This document shows positions 30,531 to 39,978 of a stretch of 64,000 nt of DNA, piece by piece. The stretch is from Woronichinia naegeliana WA131 (GTDB taxonomy: Bacteria; Cyanobacteriota; Cyanobacteriia; Cyanobacteriales; Microcystaceae): positions 6,852,272 through 6,916,271 of the forward strand of contig CP073041.1 of NCBI GenBank assembly GCA_025370055.1, written 5' to 3'. Positions within the stretch are counted from its first letter, which is position 1; each line of letters begins with the position of its first letter. The position numbers and the translations under genes are program-made. The notes below the pieces were generated by a model. It was given only the letters and a program-made list of their open reading frames with translations, did no database searches and was not told the DNA's origin.

Positions 30531-30612
30531 TAATTTTCATTCAAATGAGGTACGGATAAGAGGCTTAAGGCCTTTGTGAGCAAGGCTCGTTGGTACCTCA
30601 CCAAAATGAAAA
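30531..30612. repeat. Imperfect inverted repeat
   Basis: TTTTCATTCAAATGAGGTAC on the left pairs with an inverted GTACCTCACCAAAATGAAAA on the right across a spacer of about 40 bases. It could be the remnant of a small mobile element or a structured RNA. Nothing else is recognised between 30447 and 30609. Confidence 0.45.
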
Positions 30613-30771
30613 ACGCTTGTTGGATTACAGCGAGTTCTAGATATTTTCTGGATAGTTCATAACTTTGTTCGCAGCCATTTTACTACTAGAAAAGTCCCAG
30701 CTGTAGCTCTCGATATCATTCAAAAAGGGTTAACTTGGGGGGAGTTACTGCAAATTCGAGTGCTTTGTTGA
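30610..30771 (+). pseudogene. C-terminal remnant of an IS1-like transposase
   Basis: A 53-codon frame without a start ends ...DIFWIVHNFVRSHFTTRKV PAVALDIIQKGLTWGELLQ..., similar to the C-terminal end of cyanobacterial IS1-like transposases as I recall them. It is preceded by a stop at 30607-30609 and has no N-terminal part. It may be the same family as the truncated gene at 37118. It occupies the gap before thiS. Confidence 0.5.
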
Positions 30772-30821
30772 ACTCCTTTTATTGTCAGTCTTTTCGTCTC
30801 CAGCTAGGCAGCACCACTGTC

Positions 30822-31046
30822 TCAGCCTCCCCCCACAATGGTGACAATTTCTAGGCGATCGCCCTCTTGTAGTTGGGTTGTTGGCCAATATTGACGATGG
30901 AGAATTTCACCGTTGTATTCTACGGCTACTAAACGGGGATTCAGTCCAATTTGTTCTAAAAATTGAGGTAACAGGGTTTGGGATGAGCAAATTTGGCGAT
31001 CGCCGTTGACCTGTAGGGTAATAGATGGTAGAGCAAAAGAAGTCAT
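30822..31046 (-). CDS. thiS: Sulfur carrier protein ThiS
   Basis: 74 residues with the beta-grasp fold pattern: VNGD start region, LVAVEYNGEIL, WPTTQLQEGDRLEIVTIVGGG. The C-terminal Gly-Gly (here VGGG) is the site adenylated and thiocarboxylated by ThiF for thiazole synthesis in thiamine biosynthesis. Slightly longer than the usual 65-70 residues because of an N-terminal extension. No other thi gene lies beside it. Confidence 0.9.
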   Translation of the reverse strand: MTSFALPSITLQVNGDRQICSSQTLLPQFLEQIGLNPRLVAVEYNGEILHRQYWPTTQLQEGDRLEIVTIVGGG

Positions 31047-31099
31047 ATTTTTAAGATTAAGAACAAAACTGTAAGAACAGCAATTTAAGCACGAAAACT

Positions 31100-32512
31100 C
31101 TATTTCTGAAGGGCGGCTTCAATCTCAGCCAGAGAGATCGGTTGATTAGTTCCTTGTTTAGAGGTTGCTGGAATTTCAACCACAATCATATAACCTTCAA
31201 TTTTTCCGCCATTAACCTCAGCTAAGGTCTTAAGAATGTTAGGCATATCAGCTTTTGTTAACTGGCCTGTTTGATCATAGATTTCCTGGGCGGAAAGACA
31301 ACCGATCGCCGGATTCCAACCATCACTTTGGGGAAAACGTTGATTATTAACAAAAAAACTAGTTGATTCTCCACTACCATGAATCCGAATCAGCGATCGC
31401 CCAAGACGGCCAGCCCAATAAGTTTGAGCAATAGGAGCGTATTGTTGCCAACTAGAAGGCAGCAAACTGTAATAGGAATTCAGAGCGCCAATCATTTGGT
31501 CCGGTTGAGTGGCAATAAAGTTCTGAACGCCGGATTCAAAGGGCATGAATACTTTTACTAGGGGAAATTGGCCATAGGCCGTAAAATAGGTGGCGGACGG
31601 ACGAGGCATGGTTCCTTCTATACGATAAATTCCCTGGGGTGTTTGGCCTCGCACAAAATTCCAACGCAGACCATGTAAAGAACGAGTGAGTAACGGCACT
31701 GACAAAAGAGGAGCTTGGGGTTGAGAGGTTTCGCGGCGAAATTGACCATTGCCATCTTTTAACACTGTCCGACAAAGTAGCCCTCGATTCGGTCGGCAAA
31801 AGACGTAAAGTTGGGGGGATGAGGGAGCAATTTGCCAGGCGAGTAAATCTTGAAGAGGAGGCAAAGAAGACGGTTTTAATTGTTCGCTAATATCTTGTAA
31901 CGCAACTTTAAAAGCAAGATTATCAACGCCTTGAAAACGGCTTTGAAGTTGTTGTAATGCTGTTTGAGCAAGGGACGGTTTTAAACCGGCTTGAACTAAG
32001 GCTGATAGGGCCATAACTGACCATTCGGGATCAGGACTGTTTTTAACAATATTTTGAAAGCGATCGCCGATCAATACCAATTTTTGAGGATTACCGAGAT
32101 AGAGTTGGGTTCCCACCTGCATCGCCATTTGTACCGTCTTTGCTTGGGAAGGCGATAAGTTCGGATTCAGGGGCAGTTCTAAGATCTGGGCGATCGCCTC
32201 GATCACGATGGGAGACTGGGGTTCTAACAGAGCCGTTGCCCAAAGCGTTTGTCGCCACTTGGTTTCATTGGCCTCGGTGACGGGATAACGTTGCAGATCA
32301 AAGCGTTCCGGTGCAATCCGATCCTGTTGTTCCTGTAGATGCGATCGGCGGGCAGAAGTCGTTGCCCTAGGCTGCTGTTCTATGATCAAATCTTGGGGTT
32401 GTAGAGAAAAGGCCGTATTTTCTGCTGGTAATATTTTAGGAAAGATCAGTTCCAATCCTAACCATAGGACAGACCATTTTAGCCATTTTAATGTTTGACT
32501 ACTGACAGGCAT
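31100..32512 (-). CDS. Secreted protein with possible YkuD-like (L,D-transpeptidase) C-terminus
   Basis: 470 residues. An uncleaved or cleaved signal segment occupies about residues 8-28 (LKWSVLWLGLELIF). The middle is helical with repeated Gln/Leu. Near residue 390 the segment LIRIHGSGES...NPAIGCLSAQEIY resembles the His...Gly-Cys catalytic arrangement of YkuD L,D-transpeptidases, though the spacing is long and the usual Arg after Cys is missing. I regard the enzyme call as tentative. Likely periplasmic or envelope-associated. Confidence 0.5.
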   Translation of the reverse strand: MPVSSQTLKWLKWSVLWLGLELIFPKILPAENTAFSLQPQDLIIEQQPRATTSARRSHLQEQQDRIAPERFDLQRYPVTEANETKWRQTLWATALLEPQSPIVIEAIAQILELPLNPNLSPSQAKTVQMAMQVGTQLYLGNPQKLVLIGDRFQNIVKNSPDPEWSVMALSALVQAGLKPSLAQTALQQLQSRFQGVDNLAFKVALQDISEQLKPSSLPPLQDLLAWQIAPSSPQLYVFCRPNRGLLCRTVLKDGNGQFRRETSQPQAPLLSVPLLTRSLHGLRWNFVRGQTPQGIYRIEGTMPRPSATYFTAYGQFPLVKVFMPFESGVQNFIATQPDQMIGALNSYYSLLPSSWQQYAPIAQTYWAGRLGRSLIRIHGSGESTSFFVNNQRFPQSDGWNPAIGCLSAQEIYDQTGQLTKADMPNILKTLAEVNGGKIEGYMIVVEIPATSKQGTNQPISLAEIEAALQK

Positions 32513-32690
32513 TGTTATTAATATTGACAGAGTTATGGCTCTTATTTTACCGCAATTTTAGAAGAAGTGACCAAAATGCTCTTTATAGCAAAATCTGATC
32601 CTCTTTAAATCTTCTTTAAAAATCAATTAAGCTTAATTATAAACCAAGTCTATTTTGAGAACTGAAGTTTTTTGAGATATATTTCAGGGA

Positions 32691-32725
32691 CAAGTCCCCC
32701 TTTTTAAGGGGGATTTAGGGGGATC
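32691..32725. repeat. Dispersed G/C-run hairpin repeat
   Basis: AGTCCCCCTTTTTAAGGGGG followed by ATTTAGGGGGATCC: a C5/G5 hairpin of a type scattered through many cyanobacterial intergenic regions. The rest of the gap 32513-32804 holds nothing recognisable; it separates two genes pointing the same way. Confidence 0.55.
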
Positions 32726-32804
32726 CACTTGCGTGATCAAAAATAATAGGTTTCGGTTTAAACGGGGTTTATTCATTATATTCATGATGTTAACAATCAA
32801 TTTC

Positions 32805-34409
32805 TTAAAAATATTGTTTTGACTCTGCTAAATGTTTTTCTAAGGTGGTAGTCGGTAACGGGCCTTCAAGATGTTGCCAAGGTAATATTTGATCCAGGCT
32901 CCAGTCTTGATAAACATAGAAATCAAGGGGCGGCAGAGTTCCCTTTAATTCCTTAAAAGCTCGTTTATAACTGCCCAAAGTATCGCCATAGTGACGGGTG
33001 AGGGCTAACAGAGGAGCTAAACGGCGATCGCCCCTAGAAATGAGTGTTTGAATCACTGACCAATTATAACTTTCAGGACGAAAATCAATGCCCTGGGGAC
33101 GCAATTGTTTTTGTAAAAATTGTAAACGCTTTTCGGCGGCTGGATTGACTCCAAACCATTGAAAAGGCGTATGGGCTTTAGGAACAAAAGTGCTACACCC
33201 CAAAGTCAGCCGTAGGCCTGTAACTTCTTTTTTAATCTGCTTTAATAAATCTACTGTAGCCTGTACATCCTCTAGATCTTCTCCTGGAATACCCACCATG
33301 CCATAAAATTTAATTCCTGTCAGACCACCCCGTTTGGCATTAATAGCAGCCTGTTTAATTTCAGCATTAGTTAACTTTTTATTAACAATTTGTCGAACTT
33401 TTTCAGAGCCACTTTCAATAGCAATGGTAATCGATTTGGTATCCCGTTGAGCAAGGGTTTTTGCCAATTTCTCGGTCACAGTATTAGTTCGCACAGAGGC
33501 AATACTTAAACGCACCTGTTCATACTGGGGTTGTGCTAAATAATCCAATAGGGTTTCAAATTCAGGATGTTGGCTAACAGAGGCTCCTAATAATCCCAAA
33601 CGATTAGTGACTTTTAAACCGCGTTCAATGGCTGGAATTAAAGAGCCTTCTAAACTAGCCATGCGGAAAGGTAAAGTAAGATAACTTGCTAAACAAAAAC
33701 GACACATTTCTGGACAACTTCTCACCACTTCCACCATATAAATATTTTCCCAGGCGGCTTTTTCAGTGACAACAGTGGAGGCTGATAAAACATTGCCCCG
33801 ATAGGTTTGTTTTTTAATCCTGTTAGGAATGTTACTATCAATCGGTTGAATATCAGCGATCGCGCCTTCTGAACTATGATAGGTAACGTTATAGAGACTA
33901 GGAACATAAATGCCTGGCACTTGAGCGAGATGATGAAGTTGAGTGCGGCGATCGCAGTGACGTACCGTTTGATAAGCATCTATAAAATCTCCTAATAAAT
34001 TCTCGCCATCTCCTAATAGAATGAGATCAAAAAAGAGGGCAAAGGGTTCAGGATTGGCGGTTAAAACTGGGCCACCTCCAAATATTAAGGGATGGTTTTG
34101 ATCCCGTTCCTGGCTATCAATAGGAAGCTGTAATTTTTCTAATAGATTTAAAATATTGACGTAATCCAATTCCCAGGAAAAAGAAAAACCTAATAATTCA
34201 GGATTAGAGGGCAGGCTTTCTTTAGTATCTGTAAATAACCGGCTGACTTGAACATCTTGACGGCTCGATAAATTAGCCCAAATGAGTTGATAACCCAAAC
34301 TAGTAATACCCACACTATACTCATTTGGAAAGGCAAAAATAGTTGGAATGGCATCACTGTCTGGATTAACTGGCGTAAATAATAATTTTTCTTGATTAGC
34401 TTCTTTCAT
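32805..34409 (-). CDS. B12-binding-type radical SAM protein
   Basis: 534 residues. The N-terminal 190 residues follow the cobalamin-binding-like pattern (PNEYSVGITSLGYQ, FGGGPVLTANPEP, LGDGENLLGDFI). The radical SAM core starts with VVRSCPEMCRFCLASY, giving the CxxxCxxC iron-sulfur ligands, and continues with IAIESGSEKVR and KFYGMVGIPGED. Related proteins (TIGR03960-like) lack a firmly assigned substrate; the expected reaction is a SAM-dependent radical modification. Cytosolic. The gene stands alone with 85 bases to its upstream neighbour. Confidence 0.85.
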   Translation of the reverse strand: MKEANQEKLLFTPVNPDSDAIPTIFAFPNEYSVGITSLGYQLIWANLSSRQDVQVSRLFTDTKESLPSNPELLGFSFSWELDYVNILNLLEKLQLPIDSQERDQNHPLIFGGGPVLTANPEPFALFFDLILLGDGENLLGDFIDAYQTVRHCDRRTQLHHLAQVPGIYVPSLYNVTYHSSEGAIADIQPIDSNIPNRIKKQTYRGNVLSASTVVTEKAAWENIYMVEVVRSCPEMCRFCLASYLTLPFRMASLEGSLIPAIERGLKVTNRLGLLGASVSQHPEFETLLDYLAQPQYEQVRLSIASVRTNTVTEKLAKTLAQRDTKSITIAIESGSEKVRQIVNKKLTNAEIKQAAINAKRGGLTGIKFYGMVGIPGEDLEDVQATVDLLKQIKKEVTGLRLTLGCSTFVPKAHTPFQWFGVNPAAEKRLQFLQKQLRPQGIDFRPESYNWSVIQTLISRGDRRLAPLLALTRHYGDTLGSYKRAFKELKGTLPPLDFYVYQDWSLDQILPWQHLEGPLPTTTLEKHLAESKQYF

Positions 34410-34494
34410 ATTGAATAATTAAAAATTAAAAAACAAGATCAACACCCTAACGCGATCGCTACTTAGATTACTTATGATTACATTTAAAACTGGC

Positions 34495-35343
34495 TTAGAA
34501 TCTTTCTAGAAAATGAGCAACCCTTACATTAAAATCATCGGTATTGACCATAAATGACCAGTGATTTCCCGGCATCTTCTGTATCTCTAAATTTTTTAAA
34601 TATTGTTGATAGGGTTTTAATTGCCAGGCGGTACGGTTCACCCCTCGGCTTGGTTGGATTAATAAAATCGGTATGGTCAAAGGTTGAGTTAAACCAGCCA
34701 CTGTCATCACTTCCTCAAACACTTCATCCCTAGCTTGCTGAACAAATTTGCTGCTCCAAGTGCCATCTGCTTTTTCCTCAATACTAGCTTGAAAAACTTG
34801 TTGCTGTAGAGGACTCCAGCCTTGATATTCAGGGAGTTGTCGGGCTTTGCTTTCAATCGCCGTATAGGAAGAAAAGGACTGACTCAGTTTTAAAAACGAA
34901 AGAACTTTGTACAGCAACGGAAAAGTTAATTTAAAAATAGGGGGAATTTGCCCAATGAAAAAGGGATCGACTAAGGTTAAACTCCGAAATCTTTCTGGCT
35001 CTTGAGTTGCCCAAATACAAGCTAATTTAGCAGCCCAGGAATGAGCAACAATATGAGCAGAATTCCACTCCCTTTGGGCCATCAAATACTTCAGATCATC
35101 CAAATAATTCTCGAAATAATAACCTGTTGGTGGTTTACTACTTTCCCCATGACCGCGCAAATCAGGAGCCAGAATGTGATAGGAAGGAGCCAAAAAATCA
35201 CCTAAGCTTGACCAGACTAAACTTTGATCGCCTAAACCATGTAAACAAAGCAAAGGAGTCTTCCCCTGAGACCATTCTAGGGTAGAAATAATGATTCCTT
35301 GACTCGAAAAGGTTTGGCGAATAAATGGCACGGAAAAAAGCAA
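34495..35343 (-). CDS. Alpha/beta hydrolase
   Basis: 282 residues from a TTG; an in-frame GTG four codons later is an equal candidate. LLCLHGLGDQ is the oxyanion loop, LAPDLRGHGESSKP follows, the nucleophile elbow is AHSWAA (Ser), and the catalytic His sits in PGNHWSFM near the end. A complete alpha/beta hydrolase fold; substrate unknown. The coding ends are tightly spaced with the LCP gene upstream (5 bases), suggesting an operon 36794 to 34495. Confidence 0.85.
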   Translation of the reverse strand: MLFSVPFIRQTFSSQGIIISTLEWSQGKTPLLCLHGLGDQSLVWSSLGDFLAPSYHILAPDLRGHGESSKPPTGYYFENYLDDLKYLMAQREWNSAHIVAHSWAAKLACIWATQEPERFRSLTLVDPFFIGQIPPIFKLTFPLLYKVLSFLKLSQSFSSYTAIESKARQLPEYQGWSPLQQQVFQASIEEKADGTWSSKFVQQARDEVFEEVMTVAGLTQPLTIPILLIQPSRGVNRTAWQLKPYQQYLKNLEIQKMPGNHWSFMVNTDDFNVRVAHFLERF

Positions 35344-35348
35344 AAAGC

Positions 35349-36794
35349 CTAAGGATTAGTGGGCACAGGTGGATTATTGATCCAATGGCTGGCATCTAAG
35401 CCAATTCGTAGCGTTAAGTCGGAAGCCAAGTCTCCTGTGGAGGAAGCTTCTACTTGTCCCAGTCCGAGCAACGCCTGTAGCTTATTAGCCGATCGCAGAT
35501 CGCCTTTTTGGGCCACAATTTCTGTCTCGCCTAGCAGTTGAGGGGCATCATGGACAGTATAAACATTGCGGAAGTTATTTTGACGTAAATAGCTTTGTAC
35601 CTTTTCCAGTAAAGCGGGATCATCCGTTGCATTCTGTAAAGCAATACTTAAACGCTTAATCGAACGATCGCTGGTTACGTCTGTTTGAGTCTGATCATTT
35701 AAGCCGAAATACTGCTCCATAACGCGATCGCGGCCAGCGTCTGACAAAATCCAATAGCTGCGACCATCAAATTCATCGGGCTGACTAAAACGGCCAGGCA
35801 ACATCACCATATGAATTTGCGCCTTATCCAACTGTCGTCCAAAATTAGCCAGAGCCAGTATCTCTTCCATGGTCAAGTTCGTATCGACAGATTTCTGAAG
35901 AATATTAATAGCCTGGGGAATGCGAGGAATGATGGTTGGATTATTCAATCGCTTTTGCAGAGAAGTCAGCAAAATTTCCTGACGTTGCACCCGACCAATA
36001 TCACCGTTCGCATCCTTACGAAAACGAGCAAATTGTTCCGCTTGATCGCCATTCAATACCTGTAAACCTTCCGCCAAATTAATATCTAGCTTTTGGGTAA
36101 CATCCTTATACACCATTGGTCTTGGCACAAAAACTTCAATCCCTCCCACCAAGTCCACTAACTCTCGAAAAGCATTGGTCGTCACGCGCACATAGCGGTC
36201 AATGGGAACATTATTTAAGGTGTTACTAACCACATTAGCGGCCAGGGCAGGGCCACCGTGAACATTGGCATCATTGATCTTGGTATAGTCAAAACGGGGA
36301 ATATCTACACGGGTATCGCGAGGAATAGACAGCAACTTCAGGGTATTATCTGTGGGATCAAAACGGAGTAATAACATCGTATCACTACGCCCACCAAAAG
36401 CTTCTAAACTGTCTGGTGGGGCATCTTCCACCCGATCAATCCCCATCACTAAAATATTAACGGGACGGCCCAGATGGTAAGGAAAAAGGGCGTTCCAGTT
36501 TTCCCCCGTCGCTAAAATGCTAAGATTGCCCCCTGGTAAATCAGTTGTGCGAGTTAGGGAAATGGGACTCCCTAGGGGAGTAAAAAAAGCCACCCCAACA
36601 CCGGCTAAACCGGAGAGAAGAGCCGTGGTGCTAAATGCAGTGCCCCAAACCAATCCCCTCAGGAGCAGCGATCGCTTTTTCTGACGATAAGCAGAAGCTT
36701 TTAGACGTTGACTAGGTGGTGTAGGGCGATTACTCGGACGGACTTTAACAGAAACTTGCGACTTGACGGGAAACGGTTCGATGCTATTTGCCAT
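35349..36794 (-). CDS. LytR-CpsA-Psr (LCP) family protein
   Basis: 481 residues. A transmembrane helix at about residues 45-72 follows a basic N-terminus. The LCP domain is clear: VMGIDRVEDAP, FGGRSDTMLLLRF, LLSIPRDTRVDIP, KINDANVHGG and RFRKDANGDIGRVQRQ with the catalytic Arg/Asp residues. A LytR C-terminal domain (residues of about 385-460, VYTVHDAPQLLGE) completes it. LCP enzymes transfer polysaccharide or glycopolymer to peptidoglycan on the periplasmic face. Confidence 0.93.
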   Translation of the reverse strand: MANSIEPFPVKSQVSVKVRPSNRPTPPSQRLKASAYRQKKRSLLLRGLVWGTAFSTTALLSGLAGVGVAFFTPLGSPISLTRTTDLPGGNLSILATGENWNALFPYHLGRPVNILVMGIDRVEDAPPDSLEAFGGRSDTMLLLRFDPTDNTLKLLSIPRDTRVDIPRFDYTKINDANVHGGPALAANVVSNTLNNVPIDRYVRVTTNAFRELVDLVGGIEVFVPRPMVYKDVTQKLDINLAEGLQVLNGDQAEQFARFRKDANGDIGRVQRQEILLTSLQKRLNNPTIIPRIPQAINILQKSVDTNLTMEEILALANFGRQLDKAQIHMVMLPGRFSQPDEFDGRSYWILSDAGRDRVMEQYFGLNDQTQTDVTSDRSIKRLSIALQNATDDPALLEKVQSYLRQNNFRNVYTVHDAPQLLGETEIVAQKGDLRSANKLQALLGLGQVEASSTGDLASDLTLRIGLDASHWINNPPVPTNP

Positions 36795-37117
36795 ACAACC
36801 TCAGTACCCCACACCCCCGAATCGGCTTAAGAGAATATTTAACCTAGGAGTTAAAATAAGCTCAAAAAGTTCCTAGGGACATGGATTGACGACTTATTTT
36901 AAGTATTTTTGCTTAAAATTGCAAAGGGGAATTTTACGGGAATTTTCGCCAGCTTTAGCCGTCTAGGAACTGGTATCGTCTGATCAAAGTTGGAAAAAGT
37001 TATGGTGTAAGGCTTTGAGAAAATAGAAAAATAGTTTAAGACTAGACATCGGCCCGTTTTTATTATACTATTATTATTGTCATTATATCAAAGAAGAAGG
37101 AATTAAAGAAAAGCTCT
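36795..37117. other. Intergenic region without a recognisable gene
   Basis: It holds the start side of the LCP gene and the upstream side of a broken transposase gene. I see no tRNA, terminator or clear IS end; the AT-rich run at about 37060-37095 could be promoter sequence. Confidence 0.4.
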
Positions 37118-37481
37118 ATGGAAATCCTGAATGATGTTGGCTTGTGCCAAGAGAAAGAGGATGCCTTATTCAAGAAAAACTGTCCTCATTGCTATAGTGA
37201 AAAAGTAAAAATCCATTCTCATTATCAAACGAAAGATAACGGGGAACGTAAAATGTTCATTTGTCAAGAATGTAGTTCTTGTTTTGCTGAGACTTATGGT
37301 AGCGTAATCGCTGGCTTAGAAACCCCATTAAGTGAAATTGTAAAAGTATTAAAAGCCAGAATGGAAGGAATAGGATTAAATGCAGCAGCCCGAGTATTCG
37401 GCTACGCGAAAACAACAATATTGAATTGGGAAAAGAAATTATCAGGATTACAAGAGACATTATTTTTATACGCCTTAGTGA
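37118..37481 (+). pseudogene. IS1-like transposase, N-terminal part truncated by IS-X
   Basis: About 121 residues remain. A zinc-finger CPHCYSEKVKIHSHYQTKDNG and CQECSSCF is followed by a helix-turn-helix (LNAAARVFGYAKTTILNWEKK), as in IS1-type N-terminal domains. The frame stops being native at 37482, where IS-X begins, and no continuation is found after the other end of IS-X at 45126. So the DDE half has been lost, not just displaced. Confidence 0.65.
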
Positions 37482-38290
37482 CTGGACAGTGGGAAGTTTA
37501 TGGATGCCAGATAAGGTAATGACTATGCGACGAAAGTAAGCATATCAGGGCTTGGGGAAGAGGCAAGTTTAGCGGTAAGGAATTTAGGCAAAAGCAGACT
37601 GGGTGGACTTTGAGGAAAAATCATTTGGGCTTGATGTTGAAGGGCTAGTTGAGCAATCCGTTCACTAGGGTAGCCATGGGATGGTAATGTCCGAAACCAT
37701 CAAGGAAAATTAGCCCAAATCCCCTGGGGTAACTCTAAGGCGAGAATTTGAAGTAGCCCTAAAGCAATGGCATTAAGGTTAACAAAACGCTCAAAGGCTT
37801 CTACCTTGTTTAAAAGGGTGCGACCTTTAGTTGATAAAAGCTGTTGTAATCAGGGTTCTACAGGGAACCCATATTGATCAAGTTTTGCCCAAAATTGACT
37901 CCATCGTTCCTTGGTCAATACCAAAGCTCGTAGGCTCAAAATAATTCCTGCTCCTTTTTCCTTCCATCGCATCCCTGAACAACATAATCGTTGTTTGACC
38001 AACGTCTTACAAGCTGCTTCCGTAACACCTGAACCAATCGGATACTTTTTCTCTAAGTATTCAGCATAATCCATTTGATGCTGATGATTCTCGTAATAAG
38101 TAATCGCCGCTTGTAGTTTCTCGGTAAGATTCTTAGAATGACTTTTTTCTTCTTTGACTTCTTTCATCAGATTTAGCAGTTCTCCTGCTTTTCCTTTTTC
38201 ATGCTTGAGTTCTCGACAATTTTCAGTCAACCATTCTTTTTGTTTTGACACTGTATTCGGATGCAACGCTTCTGCCAAGGCACCTAAGTA

Positions 38291-39978
38291 GGGCTTGCTG
38301 AAAAAAGCTGAAACCTTTACGGAGAAAAATAGTAGGCGAATTAAGAACCGCTAGAATGCACGAAAATAGGGTAGAATGCCTCAAAACCATTGCATTAAGA
38401 AGAGAGAAAGCAGATGTACCGAAAGCAACAGTACTCAATTGAAACACCAGAAAACTTGAAAAATCTGTTCGGCGGGCAGTTAGACGAAGAAAATCGTTGG
38501 ATAGAAATGTCAAAAATGATTCCCTGGGAAGAATATGAGGAAGAATATGCAAAAAACTTCACAGAAAAAAAAGGAGCCCCAGCCAAATCATTTAGAATGG
38601 CATTAGGAGCATTAATTATCAAAGAAATTTCAGGAAAAAGTGACAGAGAAACAGTAGAACAAATAAAAGAGAACCCTTATTTACAGTACTTTATAGGAAT
38701 GGAAAGCTATAGTAGCAAAGAAGCATTTAATGCGTCAATGATGGTTCATTTTCGTAAAAAAATAGGAATGGAATTAATAAATAAAATTAATAAAGAAATA
38801 GAAAAAAAAGCGACGGGTGTAGCGTCAGAAAAAAAAGAAAATGAAGGAAAGTTATTGTTAGATGCGACTTGTACACCAGCAGATATAAAATATCCAACGG
38901 ATATAGGAATATTGAATGATGCCAGAGAAAAAACAGAAAAAATAATAGATAAGCTGTATGAAGAAATAAAAGAGAAAAGGAAAGAAAAGCCGAGGACTTA
39001 TAGGGAAGTGGCAAGAAAAGAGTACTTAGCCATAGCAAAAAAACGTCGTGTGTCAAAAAAAGAAAGAAGAAAAGGAACAAAAAAACAACTAGGATATATA
39101 AAAAGAAACTTGTCTGATATAGAAAAAATGATAGAAGAGGGAGCAAAGTTAGAAAAACTAACGAAAAAAGAGCAAGAAGAGCTTGTAACGATAGGAAAAG
39201 TGTATGAGCAACAGTTAGAAATGTATGAAAAAAAGACAAATAAAGTAGAAAACAGAATTGTGAGTGTAAGCCAACCTCACGTGCGTCCAATAGTGCGTGG
39301 AAAAGCGGGAAAAGCAGTAGAGTTTGGAGCTAAAATATCGGCAAGTAATGTGAATGGCTTTGTCTTCTTAGACAAATTAAGTTGGGATAATTACAACGAA
39401 TCGGGAGATTTACAAGCGCGAATAGAAGAATATAAAAGGGAAACAGGATGTTATCCGGAATCGGTTCATGTGGATAAAATCTATCGAACAAAAGCGAATC
39501 GAGCTTATTGTAAAGAAAGGGATATAAGAATGAGTGGTCCCCGATTGGGAAGACCGCCGAAAGAGGTGAGCAAAGAAAAAAAGAAAGAGGCACGCTCAGA
39601 TGAAAGAGTGCGTAATGCCATTGAGGGTAAATTCGGACAGGGAAAGAGGAAATTTAGTCTTGGTCGAGTGATGGCCAAACTACCTGAGACCTCGGAAACG
39701 GTAATTGCGATGAACTTTTTGGTAATGAATCTTTCTACTCTACTTCAGAAGACAAAAAGTAAAAAGTTGTAGAGTCGTTTTTCTTGTGAAAAATGGTGTT
39801 AATTTTCCTCTCTTTTGTGAGGAGTGATTTGTGTTGACCTTTTTAGACAGAAAGGAACAATAGATTAAACAAAATCTGTATTTTGATTTGTTTCCATAAG
39901 GATAAGTTATCTATGCTTTTTCAGTCCATACTTCCCTAACCCACATTTCTTTCGTTTTTTGACTTTTTCAGCAAGCCC
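38291..39978 (+). mobile_element. IS1182/IS5-like element (IS-G), copy 2
   Basis: 1688 bp; ends GGGCTTGCTGAAAAA; 6-bp duplication TAAGTA (38285-38290, 39979-39984). Confidence 0.93.
38414..39772 (+). CDS. IS1182/IS5-like transposase, copy 2
   Basis: 452 residues, identical in protein sequence to copy 3 and one residue (Pro for Leu in KMIPWEE) from copy 1. Catalytic motifs LLLDATCTPAD, VHVDKIYRTK and AIEGKFGQGKR are present. The strongly A-rich coding strand yields long spurious frames on the other strand. Intact and, given the near identity of copies, recently active. Confidence 0.9.
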   Translation: MYRKQQYSIETPENLKNLFGGQLDEENRWIEMSKMIPWEEYEEEYAKNFTEKKGAPAKSFRMALGALIIKEISGKSDRETVEQIKENPYLQYFIGMESYSSKEAFNASMMVHFRKKIGMELINKINKEIEKKATGVASEKKENEGKLLLDATCTPADIKYPTDIGILNDAREKTEKIIDKLYEEIKEKRKEKPRTYREVARKEYLAIAKKRRVSKKERRKGTKKQLGYIKRNLSDIEKMIEEGAKLEKLTKKEQEELVTIGKVYEQQLEMYEKKTNKVENRIVSVSQPHVRPIVRGKAGKAVEFGAKISASNVNGFVFLDKLSWDNYNESGDLQARIEEYKRETGCYPESVHVDKIYRTKANRAYCKERDIRMSGPRLGRPPKEVSKEKKKEARSDERVRNAIEGKFGQGKRKFSLGRVMAKLPETSETVIAMNFLVMNLSTLLQKTKSKKL